DNA from: Chitinophagaceae bacterium
Lineage (GTDB): Bacteria > Bacteroidota > Bacteroidia > Chitinophagales > Chitinophagaceae
Assembly (NCBI GenBank): GCA_019745155.1
Contig: JAIETM010000005.1
Coordinates: 141,104-205,103, forward strand
Reading direction: 5' to 3'
Length of the DNA: 64,000 bases
Below are positions 34,401 to 41,864 of the stretch, piece by piece (the stretch's first letter is position 1; each line of letters begins with the position of its first letter). The notes under the pieces were generated by a model, which was not told where the DNA came from, did not search any database, and worked only from the letters and a program-made list of their open reading frames with translations. The translations under genes and the position numbers were made by a program.

Positions 34401-34829
34401 ATGTCAATCTGGTTTCACAAAGGGCTTACGGTAGAACAGTTTCAGTACCTTGGTAAAAACACATTAGGTGAGCATTTGGGCATGCAGTTCACGGAAATTG
34501 GAGATGATTTCATCCGTGGTACCATGCCGGTTGATCATCGTACCCACCAGCCTTATGGCTTATTACATGGTGGTGCTTCTGTTGCATTGGCAGAAACACT
34601 GGGTAGTGTGGGCGCTGCATTAACGGTGGATCATGAAAAGTTAATGTGCGTGGGTTTGGAGATCAATGCCAACCATGTGCGTAGTGTAAGAAGCGGTGTA
34701 GTAACAGGTACAGCCAAGCCTATTCATATTGGTGCAACTACACAAGTCTGGGATATTCGCATCACAGATGAGCGCGATAAACTGGTTTGTGTAAGCCGCT
34801 TAACTGTGGCTGTGTTGAAGCGTAAATAA
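34401..34829 (+). CDS. Hotdog-fold acyl-CoA thioesterase (PaaI/MenI-like)
   Basis: 142 residues of single hotdog domain with LHGGASVALAETLGSVGA (catalytic Glu in the central helix) and INANHVRSVRSGVVTGTAKPIHIG. It resembles 1,4-dihydroxy-2-naphthoyl-CoA thioesterases of menaquinone synthesis and the EntH/PaaI group; no menaquinone genes are in the window, so the substrate is open. It is convergent with a Kelch-like gene, 3 bases apart. Confidence 0.88.
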   Translation: MSIWFHKGLTVEQFQYLGKNTLGEHLGMQFTEIGDDFIRGTMPVDHRTHQPYGLLHGGASVALAETLGSVGAALTVDHEKLMCVGLEINANHVRSVRSGVVTGTAKPIHIGATTQVWDIRITDERDKLVCVSRLTVAVLKRK

Positions 34830-34832
34830 TTT

Positions 34833-35738
34833 CTATTCCAGTACCCATAGATCATTGCTGTAGATAAACTCGGTATGATCTGGAGTGCCGCCATACTTGC
34901 CGCCGGTCATGTAGATTTTTCCTTTAAATACTGTGGCTGCTACACCGCCACGGGGTGACCATGGTGCACGTGCAGCCTGCCATTTTTTGCCATCCTTGCT
35001 GTACAAGACTTCACTAGAAAATCGACCATTTCTGTTGCAGCCTAAAAGCCAGATATGTTCTTTCCAAACAACAGCGGTGTAACCAAAAATTTCTTGTCCG
35101 GGTACAATAGCATCGGTAAGTTTTTCCCAATGTATGGCATCGGTGCTGGTCCAAACATCATTATTCAGCAAGTATAATTTGTTGTTGTGTGTTACTACTT
35201 GACTATTGCTGCGTTTGCCAAATGGCGCTTCTTTTACTACCTGTTGCCATTGTACACCATTGCTGCTTTTCCAGATATCTGCAAAGCTGGTTTGTTTATC
35301 TTCTCCACCAATGATCCAAAGCTGGTTTTGAAATACAAATGGGTGATAGAAAAATCTTTGAGGCAATCTGCTTGCTTTAGAAATGGTATCCCAGCTACGC
35401 ATATTGGTAGAGCTGAAAATGATGGGTCTGAATTCAAATTGCTCAATATTGCCTTTGAAATAACCCAATCCCATCAACTCATTGTTGAACAAGATATAAT
35501 CCAGAAATGCATGATTGTAGATAGGATTGCCTAATGCGGATGCTTTCCATTTTTGTCCGTCTGTACTATACCAGACGCCTTTTGGATGTAATACCCAAAG
35601 GGTATCCCTGAAACTGAATAGCTGATAATTATAACTCTTTGGCCAGGGTGCAGCATTGCTGATTTTGCGCCACTTCGGGCCTTGTTGAGCCATGCTCTGC
35701 AGGCTCAGTAAAAGGAGTAGGGTGGTGATGGTTCGCAT
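34833..35738 (-). CDS. Secreted Kelch-like beta-propeller protein
   Basis: 301 residues with a signal peptide (MRTITTLLLLLSLQSMAQ). At least five repeats of a Kelch-like blade pattern of about 50 residues follow: NQLWIIGGEDKQTSFADIWKSSNG, NKLYLLNNDVWTSTDAIHWEKL, EHIWLLGCNRNGRFSSEVLYSKDGKKW, and GKIYMTGGKYGGTPDHTEFIYSNDLW. It probably folds as a six-bladed propeller outside the cytoplasm. Ligand unknown; no sorting domain is seen. Confidence 0.8.
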   Translation of the reverse strand: MRTITTLLLLLSLQSMAQQGPKWRKISNAAPWPKSYNYQLFSFRDTLWVLHPKGVWYSTDGQKWKASALGNPIYNHAFLDYILFNNELMGLGYFKGNIEQFEFRPIIFSSTNMRSWDTISKASRLPQRFFYHPFVFQNQLWIIGGEDKQTSFADIWKSSNGVQWQQVVKEAPFGKRSNSQVVTHNNKLYLLNNDVWTSTDAIHWEKLTDAIVPGQEIFGYTAVVWKEHIWLLGCNRNGRFSSEVLYSKDGKKWQAARAPWSPRGGVAATVFKGKIYMTGGKYGGTPDHTEFIYSNDLWVLE

Positions 35739-35805
35739 ATCAGTTAGATAAAATTGAGACCAGATTCCATAGCGGTAAAACCGCTTTGTGATTGCCTTAA
35801 CAGCA

Positions 35806-36222
35806 TCAGATCAAGCCTGCTTCACGAAATACCTGCTGTATGGTTGAATAGCTTTGTTCCAATAATCCCGGCCATTCTTTGGATGTTACCCAACGTATTT
35901 CCATAATATCTTCTTCTGTTTGTGGTATCAATGGGGCGTAGATACTTGCACGCATATGATACCAATGCGATTCCTTGATAACATCTTGTTGCAGCCATTG
36001 ATCGTAGTATTCATGGCTGGTGGTGCAAATAAATCGGCCCATAATAAGTTCTGTGAGCCCCGTTTCTTCCTTCACTTCCCGCAAAGCGCATTCATCAATG
36101 CTTTCTTGTGGGTCTAATTTGCCTTTAGGTAAATCCCATTTCCCCCTGCGGAAAATCATCAGGACTTGTCCCAACTCGTTTTCTACGAGTCCACCGGCTG
36201 CTATCAGGGTTCTGTTGGCCAT
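35806..36222 (-). CDS. NUDIX hydrolase
   Basis: 138 residues with a complete Nudix box GKLDPQESIDECALREVKEETGL (G, then E, then REVKEE) preceded by IFRRGKWDLPKG. It hydrolyses a nucleotide diphosphate linked to another moiety; the substrate is not evident. Many Bacteroidota relatives have an N-terminal extension of about 70 residues that is missing here, so this is the short form. The start MANRTLIAAGG at 36222 is preferred. Divergent from pyrE. Confidence 0.9.
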   Translation of the reverse strand: MANRTLIAAGGLVENELGQVLMIFRRGKWDLPKGKLDPQESIDECALREVKEETGLTELIMGRFICTTSHEYYDQWLQQDVIKESHWYHMRASIYAPLIPQTEEDIMEIRWVTSKEWPGLLEQSYSTIQQVFREAGLI

Positions 36223-36277
36223 GTTTCGATGTTGAAAATAAGTCGAATAAGCCAAACCACACACAAAGCCGAAGAAT

Positions 36278-36285
36278 TACCTTCG
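36278..36285 (+). promoter_or_regulatory. Putative -7 box of pyrE (TACCTTCG)
   Basis: One mismatch from TAnnTTTG, ending 4 bases before the pyrE ATG. Confidence 0.4.
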
Positions 36286-36289
36286 CAGC

Positions 36290-36922
36290 ATGAAGACCAA
36301 CGAAAAAGCCATTGCAGAGAAACTCTTACAATCTGGTGCGGTAAAACTGAGTCCGGCCCAACCATTTACTTGGGCAAGCGGCTGGAAGAGCCCGATTTAT
36401 TGTGATAATAGAAAATTATTATCCTTCCCCTATGTGCGTGATTTTGTGAAGAGTGAAATGTGCAATGTGATTTTTGAAGAGTTTGGCGATGCTGCTATGT
36501 TGGCAGGCGTTGCAACTGCGGGTATTGCTTGGGGTGCGCTAGCGGCTGATCAGTTGAAACTGCCCTATATCTATGTACGACCAAAACCAAAAGAACATGG
36601 TTTGGGTAATCAGATTGAAGGTTTTTATGAAGCCGGACAGCAAGTAGTGGTGATAGAGGATCTGATTTCTACCGGTAAAAGTAGTTTGCAAGTGGTAGAT
36701 GTGTTGCGCAAAGCAGGTTTGGAAGTAGTGGGTATGATTTCCATTTTTAATTATGGATTTGATGCTGCCGTTGATGCATTTGCGCAGGCTGGTGTACCAT
36801 TTATTTCATTGACCAATTATGCGCAATTGGTGCAGATTGGATTAGAGAAAGGTATCATCAGTGCGGAACAGGAATCCCTCTTGTTGGATTGGCGCAAGAA
36901 TCCTGCGGAATGGGGGAGGTAA
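36290..36922 (+). CDS. pyrE: Orotate phosphoribosyltransferase
   Basis: Converts orotate and PRPP to OMP in pyrimidine synthesis. 210 residues: TWASGWKSPIYCDNRKLLSFP, AGVATAGIAWGA, YVRPKPKEHGLGNQIEG, and the PRPP loop VVVIEDLISTGKSSLQVVDVL. It stands alone, divergent from the NUDIX gene and away from pyrB, with a possible leaderless promoter. Confidence 0.97.
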   Translation: MKTNEKAIAEKLLQSGAVKLSPAQPFTWASGWKSPIYCDNRKLLSFPYVRDFVKSEMCNVIFEEFGDAAMLAGVATAGIAWGALAADQLKLPYIYVRPKPKEHGLGNQIEGFYEAGQQVVVIEDLISTGKSSLQVVDVLRKAGLEVVGMISIFNYGFDAAVDAFAQAGVPFISLTNYAQLVQIGLEKGIISAEQESLLLDWRKNPAEWGR

Positions 36923-36963
36923 TTAAGTCAAAAGTGAAAAGCAAAAAGCAAAAGTAAAGGTTA

Positions 36964-37371
36964 ATGAAAAAGTTAGTTGTAATATTCGCAATGGTGCTGA
37001 TTGGGTATGCAGCAGATGCACAAGTGATGTCGGCCAAAGCAACTTGGGTTACTGTTAAATCGAATAACTTAAAATGCTGGCCATGTCAGCAAGCTTTGGA
37101 GCGTTATTTAACAGTAGAAAATAAATCCAATTTTGAAAGTGGCATTCTCCAATGGAAGATCAATTTGTTACAAGGAGAAATACGCTTACAGTTTTTACCG
37201 GATCGTGTAACAGCTGATCAAATTAAGGAAGCCATTACCGGCGCAGGCTTTGATGCTGATGAGTTGAAAGCAGATTCGGTAGCCTATAAATCGATTCCGC
37301 CCATTTGTAAGCGCGCAGAAGATGGCGGAGGGCCGCAGAAAGGCAAGCCCTGCCATTTTCCAAATAATTAA
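36964..37371 (+). CDS. Exported HMA-like small protein with CxxC motif
   Basis: 135 residues with a signal peptide (MKKLVVIFAMVLIGYAADAQ). A domain follows whose order resembles a heavy-metal-associated (HMA) fold: VKSNNLKCWPCQQALERYL, a strand pair, then VTADQIKEAITGAGFDADEL. The CWPC replaces the usual MxCxxC, so it might bind metal or exchange disulfides. The C-terminal tail contains two more Cys (PPICKRAED, GKPCHFPNN). No transporter is adjacent; function unknown. Confidence 0.65.
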   Translation: MKKLVVIFAMVLIGYAADAQVMSAKATWVTVKSNNLKCWPCQQALERYLTVENKSNFESGILQWKINLLQGEIRLQFLPDRVTADQIKEAITGAGFDADELKADSVAYKSIPPICKRAEDGGGPQKGKPCHFPNN

Positions 37372-37372
37372 T

Positions 37373-37406
37373 AAAAAAAGCGAGATGTTCATCATCTCGC
37401 TTTTTA
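37373..37406. terminator. Bidirectional terminator
   Basis: AAAAAAAGCGAGATG / CATCTCGCTTTTT stem between the convergent genes ending at 37371 and 37408. Confidence 0.85.
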
Positions 37407-37407
37407 G

Positions 37408-38961
37408 TTAGTTATCAAATCCGCCTCTGCGTTTGGCTTTTACAGGTGCTGGCCAGTTTCTACCTGTTTGTGGATTTACAGGTAGGTCGGCTTTTTCCGT
37501 AGAGCTGCGTTTAGGATCTTCACATGCCATGTAAACGAGAATAGCTGTTACTATGGCGTTATTGCGTAAATCATCAAATACAATCTTGTCGTAGGTATCT
37601 CTGTTGGTATGCCAGGTATAGTTGAAGTATGACCAGTTCAAAGCGCCTAATGAAAATGCGGGTGCGCCTGCAGCAACAAAAGATGCATGATCGGAGCCAC
37701 CACCGCCCGGTTGCCCAGGGAAGGATGTTTTGATGGAGTCTCGATATGCATTGGGTATTGCGGCAATCCATTTGCCTAGATAGTCTTTTGCTTTCGCGAA
37801 ACCTGATCCGCCAATATTCACGATACGACCAGTGCCGTTGTCTTGGTTGAATAATGCCTGCAAATTATTCACGATCTCGGGATGATCTTCTACAAATGCA
37901 CGAGAACCATTTAATCCTTGTTCTTCACTTCCCCAATGGCCTACTAGAATGGTACGTTTAGGATTGGGATATACTTTTTTCAAGATGCGCATGGCTTCCA
38001 TCATCACCATGGTACCGGTGCCATTATCCGTTGCGCCCGTGCCACCATCCCAAGAATCGAAGTGTGCAGACAGCATGACGTATTCATTGGGCTTTTCTGT
38101 TCCCTTGATTTCGGCTAATGTGTTGAAAGTGGGTACTTCCCCCAATTCTGTTGATTGCGCAAACACACTGATGATGGGTGCTTTACCTGATTCGGTTAAG
38201 CGATAGAGCAGACCGTAATCTTCCAGCATGATATCAATAGTGGGAATTTTCTTGGTAGCAGCGTCAAAGATTTTATTGACGCCAAAACCTTGGCTCCAGT
38301 TACTGCCGATGATACCTGCAGCACCAGCTTTTTCTAATGCCAAAGCAAGCTGGCGATTGGTATAACCTGTTTTGCTGATGCGTTTGCGCCAGGCATCTGT
38401 TGCAGCAGTACGTTCTTTCTGCATATTATCCATGGATGCTTTGGTAGCAAATTCCTTCCAGTTATAATCAGGGCGGCCAGTTGGTTGAGGCATGGAGATT
38501 AACACAAACTTTCCTTTTACATTCGGTAACCATGCTTGAAATGCCAATGAATCGGCTACATCTGCCAGAATAATGGTTTCCGCTTTTACAGGTTTCTTCG
38601 TCGCAGGGGAGAATGCCAGTTGGGTGGCTTCTAAAGATTTCACCCATGGGCTAATCATATCCACATGCGTAACGCCACGATCCCAGCCACGCCAGGTACC
38701 ATAGTTTTCTCTGCGTGCAGGGATACCGTACTGCTGGTATTGTGCAATGGCCCAGTCGCTGGCTTGCACCATTTTGGAAGAACCCACTAGGCGCGGACCA
38801 ACCCCATCCATTAATTCATGGCTCATTCGTTTGAGCTGAGAGTTGGAGGTAGCTTCTTGGATGATGGCATTAATGATTGGGTCTTGTTGTGCCAGTGCTG
38901 GCTTGCTAATAAAAGCTGTGGCAATCAGCGTTGTGCTTAGAGCTATTTGACGTATACGCAT
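37408..38961 (-). CDS. Secreted M28-family zinc metallopeptidase
   Basis: 517 residues with a signal peptide (MRIRQIALSTTLIATAFISKPALAQ). A PA-type insert lies at about 130-280 (GKFVLISMPQPTGRP, KAGAAGIIGS). The M28 catalytic domain shows the di-zinc ligands: H and D in MLSAHFDSWDGGTGATDNGTG, the EE pair in GHWGSEEQGLNGS, D in ALFNQDNGTG, and H in YTWHTNRDTYD. Probably an aminopeptidase or carboxypeptidase acting outside the cytoplasm on peptides. It ends in a basic tail (KAKRRGGFDN). Confidence 0.93.
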   Translation of the reverse strand: MRIRQIALSTTLIATAFISKPALAQQDPIINAIIQEATSNSQLKRMSHELMDGVGPRLVGSSKMVQASDWAIAQYQQYGIPARRENYGTWRGWDRGVTHVDMISPWVKSLEATQLAFSPATKKPVKAETIILADVADSLAFQAWLPNVKGKFVLISMPQPTGRPDYNWKEFATKASMDNMQKERTAATDAWRKRISKTGYTNRQLALALEKAGAAGIIGSNWSQGFGVNKIFDAATKKIPTIDIMLEDYGLLYRLTESGKAPIISVFAQSTELGEVPTFNTLAEIKGTEKPNEYVMLSAHFDSWDGGTGATDNGTGTMVMMEAMRILKKVYPNPKRTILVGHWGSEEQGLNGSRAFVEDHPEIVNNLQALFNQDNGTGRIVNIGGSGFAKAKDYLGKWIAAIPNAYRDSIKTSFPGQPGGGGSDHASFVAAGAPAFSLGALNWSYFNYTWHTNRDTYDKIVFDDLRNNAIVTAILVYMACEDPKRSSTEKADLPVNPQTGRNWPAPVKAKRRGGFDN

Positions 38962-39054
38962 GCGAATAAATTTGTGTGGTAATGTTAAGGAAAAGATGCT
39001 TTGGATTGGGAAGAATGTGATGAAATGGGATAATAATTAAGAATTAAAAATTAT

Positions 39055-39118
39055 TAATTAATAATTAAAGAAGCCAATCAACAATCATCAATCAACAATA
39101 ACCAATATTCAATAATGA
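39055..39118. repeat. AT-rich CAATCAACAAT-type simple repeat
   Basis: Run of CAATCAACAATCATC-like units directly before the DUF2200 stop codon. Similar to 135-176 and, inverted, 34222-34310. Confidence 0.5.
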
Positions 39119-39119
39119 A

Positions 39120-39476
39120 TCATTTCCGCATAATTTTCTCCAGCGACTTACCCTTGGCCAGCTCGTCTACCAATTTGTCCAGATAACGAACCTGTTGGGT
39201 TAGTGGATTTTCAATGTTCTCTACGCGAATGCCGCAGACGAGTCCGGTAATCAGTGATGCATTGGGGTGGAGCGTAGCTTCTTGAAAGAAATCTGCAAAG
39301 CTTGTTTTGGCTGCAATAAGTGTCTGGAGTTTATCTGAGTTGTAGCCAGTGAGCCATTGAATCACTGCATGTAATTCAGCAACTGTTCTGCCTTTCTTCT
39401 CCACCTTGGCAACATAATGTGGATAGACCGATGCGAAAGACATTTTGGCGATGCGTTCGTCTTGATTCGTATTCAT
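39120..39476 (-). CDS. DUF2200 protein
   Basis: 118 residues: RIAKMSFASVYPHYVAKVEKKGRTVAELHAVIQWLTGY, then FADFFQEATLHPNASLITGLVCGIRVENIENPLTQQVRYLDKLVDELAKG. It matches DUF2200 well over its full length. These cytoplasmic proteins have no assigned function. A small membrane-protein frame lies 16 bases upstream on the same strand. Confidence 0.85.
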   Translation of the reverse strand: MNTNQDERIAKMSFASVYPHYVAKVEKKGRTVAELHAVIQWLTGYNSDKLQTLIAAKTSFADFFQEATLHPNASLITGLVCGIRVENIENPLTQQVRYLDKLVDELAKGKSLEKIMRK

Positions 39477-39492
39477 AAGCTTTCCAGTTGAT

Positions 39493-39624
39493 CTATTTGC
39501 TGCTGTTCCAACCTTCTATGAAGCCAGATTTAATATCTGTATAATTGGTGATAATCAGTATAGCCAATATCAGCAGGATAAGGCCGATGCGGATGAGTTG
39601 TTTTCCTTTTGTGGTGGATGATAT
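39493..39624 (-). CDS. Possible 43-residue membrane peptide without an ATG
   Basis: An open frame encodes (I/M)SSTTKGKQLIRIGLILLILAILIITNYTDIK...GWNSSK: a short basic N-terminus, one 18-residue membrane helix and a polar tail, a typical small Bacteroidota membrane protein. The likely first codon is ATA (39622-39624) where ATG would be expected, so it either starts at a non-standard codon or is a fresh pseudogene. It lies 16 bases before DUF2200 on the same strand. No family name known to me. Confidence 0.4.
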   Translation of the reverse strand: MSSTTKGKQLIRIGLILLILAILIITNYTDIKSGFIEGWNSSK

Positions 39625-39950
39625 TGGGTGTGTTTGGATAATAATTGAGCAAGTAATAAATAATCAATTGAGATGTTGCTTTTCATATTTTGATGTTCTT
39701 ATACTACCATCATTATGTTACTTTCTTAATTAAATTAATCATATCATAGATACTGTATTGATTTCATTTTTTTCAATTGATGAAAATAATGTGAGATAAT
39801 TAAATTTTTTAGTATATCATCGGCAAACTTATACCTCTAAAATGGTTAATTGAGATAATTAAATTTACAATGACCAATGTAAGTCAATGAAGCTTTTATT
39901 TTAGCTAAGTAAGACTAATCATTTAAAGATATTAAGGTATGTTTTAATGT
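39625..39950. other. AT-rich gap with a 16-base direct repeat
   Basis: Very AT-rich and without a gene that I can support. TGAGATAATTAAATTT occurs twice, at 39792-39807 and 39851-39866, 59 bases apart. The stretch leads into the AT-rich methyltransferase gene. Confidence 0.5.
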
Positions 39951-40730
39951 TTATTTCGGTTCAGGATATTTAGTTTCTCCTACAACGTCGACTAAATCAA
40001 CTTTTTCCCAATCAAAATTGTTTATATTCTTAATCTTCCTGCCGAAATATTCCACATGACAATATAATCCTGAGATAGGTTTGTTTCTTAAATATTCGTC
40101 AGCTAGAGATGAGAACCTGCCAATAATAGGATTTGACATCCCAGCCTCAATGCACTCGAAACCTAATGCTTTTGAGAATAAGACTTTTAATGCCATATCT
40201 GTGTAATGGAAAAAATGCCAAGGTCTTTCATGTGATGAAAATGAAAAATGTGTCTCTATCATTAAATATCCATCAATCTTTAACATTTTTGCTATTTCGA
40301 TGGCCGCTATCCAAGGCATAGCAAAGTGTTCAAAACAAGCACTTGTAAATATCACGTCAAACTTTTCATTTTCTTTAAAATATGATGATAGCTTGTGCAC
40401 ATCTCCTACAACATCAACATTATCTCCTGGGTAATAATCAAATCCAACATAAGTTGCTTTCGATAAATTTTTCCGTACAAACTCTTTTCTTTTTCCAGTG
40501 ACCTCACGACTACCTATTTCTAATACTCTTAGGCCATCTTTATTTGCTATTTCAAATAATTTTTCCCATTGATTACTGTGGTTAAATATTCGTGATATTG
40601 GTGTGTCTTTATGCAAGTAATTTTCATCGTTCTGTACAATAAATGAAGCTAAATAATTGCTGTCGTGTTTGGCCCAATAATTTAATATAGGATTTGTAGT
40701 AATTCTAGCTAATTTTTTAAATAAACTCAT
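39951..40730 (-). CDS. SAM-dependent methyltransferase, AT-rich, probably acquired
   Basis: 259 residues of class I methyltransferase. Motif I is LRVLEIGSREVTG, the acidic strand end YVGFDYYPGDNVD, the middle strand FDVIFTSACFEHFAMPW, and MLKIDGYLMIETHFSFSSHERPWHFFHYT. This type is common among surface-polysaccharide and small-molecule O-methyltransferases, but the substrate is unknown. The gene and its flanks are much more AT-rich than the neighbouring housekeeping genes, and repeats lie on the rnpB side, pointing to transfer. It stands alone. Confidence 0.82.
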   Translation of the reverse strand: MSLFKKLARITTNPILNYWAKHDSNYLASFIVQNDENYLHKDTPISRIFNHSNQWEKLFEIANKDGLRVLEIGSREVTGKRKEFVRKNLSKATYVGFDYYPGDNVDVVGDVHKLSSYFKENEKFDVIFTSACFEHFAMPWIAAIEIAKMLKIDGYLMIETHFSFSSHERPWHFFHYTDMALKVLFSKALGFECIEAGMSNPIIGRFSSLADEYLRNKPISGLYCHVEYFGRKIKNINNFDWEKVDLVDVVGETKYPEPK

Positions 40731-41137
40731 GGATTATCTATTTTTTAAGTTTATGTTTCACTCTTAAAAAATTAAATAAATATACATTATAATAATCTCT
40801 TTAAAATTTCTTTGAGAATCGAAGGGTACAAAAATTGATTTTTTGATATTATAACAGTCTTTACTGAGCAGTTCTAAATAAAAATTGTTCCTATGTTTAT
40901 TGCTTATCGTCGTGTTTGTTGCTAACGAATACACTCGCTAATGTTTAGTACGCCGTAAAGGATGGATTTGGTTGTCATTATGATAGAATATGCTTTAATT
41001 TAAGCAAAGAGTTTGAATATGAATCGTCAAGCGTCAAACGCTTGCCCGGGGCACTTGGGAGTCTATCCCGATATTTCGGGATCAGTCGTGAAAGTCTATT
41101 AAATTGAGTATCTAGGGGTGAGAAACGATTTTTTTTG
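40731..41137. other. AT-rich gap without a supported gene
   Basis: About 400 bases upstream of the methyltransferase. The only distinct feature is a short CCCGATATTTCGGG palindrome at about 41068-41082. Open frames here lack protein character. Confidence 0.4.
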
Positions 41138-41240
41138 TGTCTCCTCGCGAAACTTTGCATCCTCGCGCCTTTGCGGTGAAAACACACAATTCAGTACCCC
41201 TCAGTCTCCTTCGGAGACAGCTCCCCTTGGCAGGGGAGCA
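41138..41240. repeat. Third mosaic of intergenic repeat units
   Basis: CTCCTCGCGAAACTTTGC...CTTTGCGGTGAA (41140-41183) followed by CCCCTCAGTCTCCTTCGGAG with its CTCCCCTTGGCAGGGGAGCA palindrome (41197-41240). The two units are in the opposite order to those at 13064-13170. Confidence 0.75.
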
Positions 41241-41442
41241 CATCTTATTTATTTAAGAGCTGTGCGGTTAAGCATGCAGCTTTTCGCGTTCCGCGTTTCA
41301 CCAATCTTAAATGTCAAATCCAAAATCACAAATCATTAATCCCCAATAATACGGGCAACAAAACCCGCTTTGCAAGGCTCTTTTAAGCCTAAACCCTTTA
41401 TTTAAGGGGTAGGCAGAAAGGGGCAGCCTCAAAGCAAACCGC

Positions 41443-41450
41443 TATTTTTG
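41443..41450 (+). promoter_or_regulatory. -7 promoter box of rnpB (TATTTTTG)
   Basis: Exact TAnnTTTG, ending 5 bases before the predicted 5' end of RNase P RNA. Confidence 0.6.
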
Positions 41451-41455
41451 TGTTT

Positions 41456-41833
41456 ACCATATACCCGAACTATCGCTTCTCTAAGCAATTAGAGGGGAGG
41501 AAAGTCCGGACAGCACAGGGCAACCCATCCCGCTAACGGCGGGACCATCGGGCAACCGGTGAGAGACAGTGCCACAGAAAATAACTACCTCAGCAGACGC
41601 AAGTCTGTTGCGGAAAAGGTGAAAACGTAGGGTAAGAGCCTACGGTTCGTTGTGGAAACGCAACGTTCGGGTAAACCTTGGGTGCTGTAATGCCACGTAT
41701 AGTAACCGTAAAAGCGGCTCGCTTGTATTCCGCAAGGAATGGGTTACGGGGTAGGCAGCTTGATTCGCAGAGCAATCTGCAGAACAGATAAATGATAGTG
41801 TAGAAACAGAATCCGGCTTACGAGGTATATGGT
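41456..41833 (+). ncRNA. rnpB: RNase P RNA
   Basis: Catalytic RNA that trims tRNA 5' ends. The conserved core is evident: GAGGGGAGGAAAGTCCGGAC, CACAGGGCAACCC, GGTAAGAGCC, AAACCTTGGG near the middle, and ACAGAATCCGGCTTACGAGG at the 3' end. The ends pair perfectly as helix P1 (ACCATATACC at 41456 with GGTATATGGT at 41824), which sets the boundaries. Length 378 fits bacterial type A. No terminator hairpin is seen; the next ATG is 31 bases downstream. Confidence 0.95.
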
Positions 41834-41864
41834 TTTATCCAAATCTGCTGAAGAACTGAAACCA

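Noticed and set aside
41118..41339. Coding frame upstream of rnpB
   Set aside because: It consists of the shared repeat units translated in one frame; the same units occur in other gaps.
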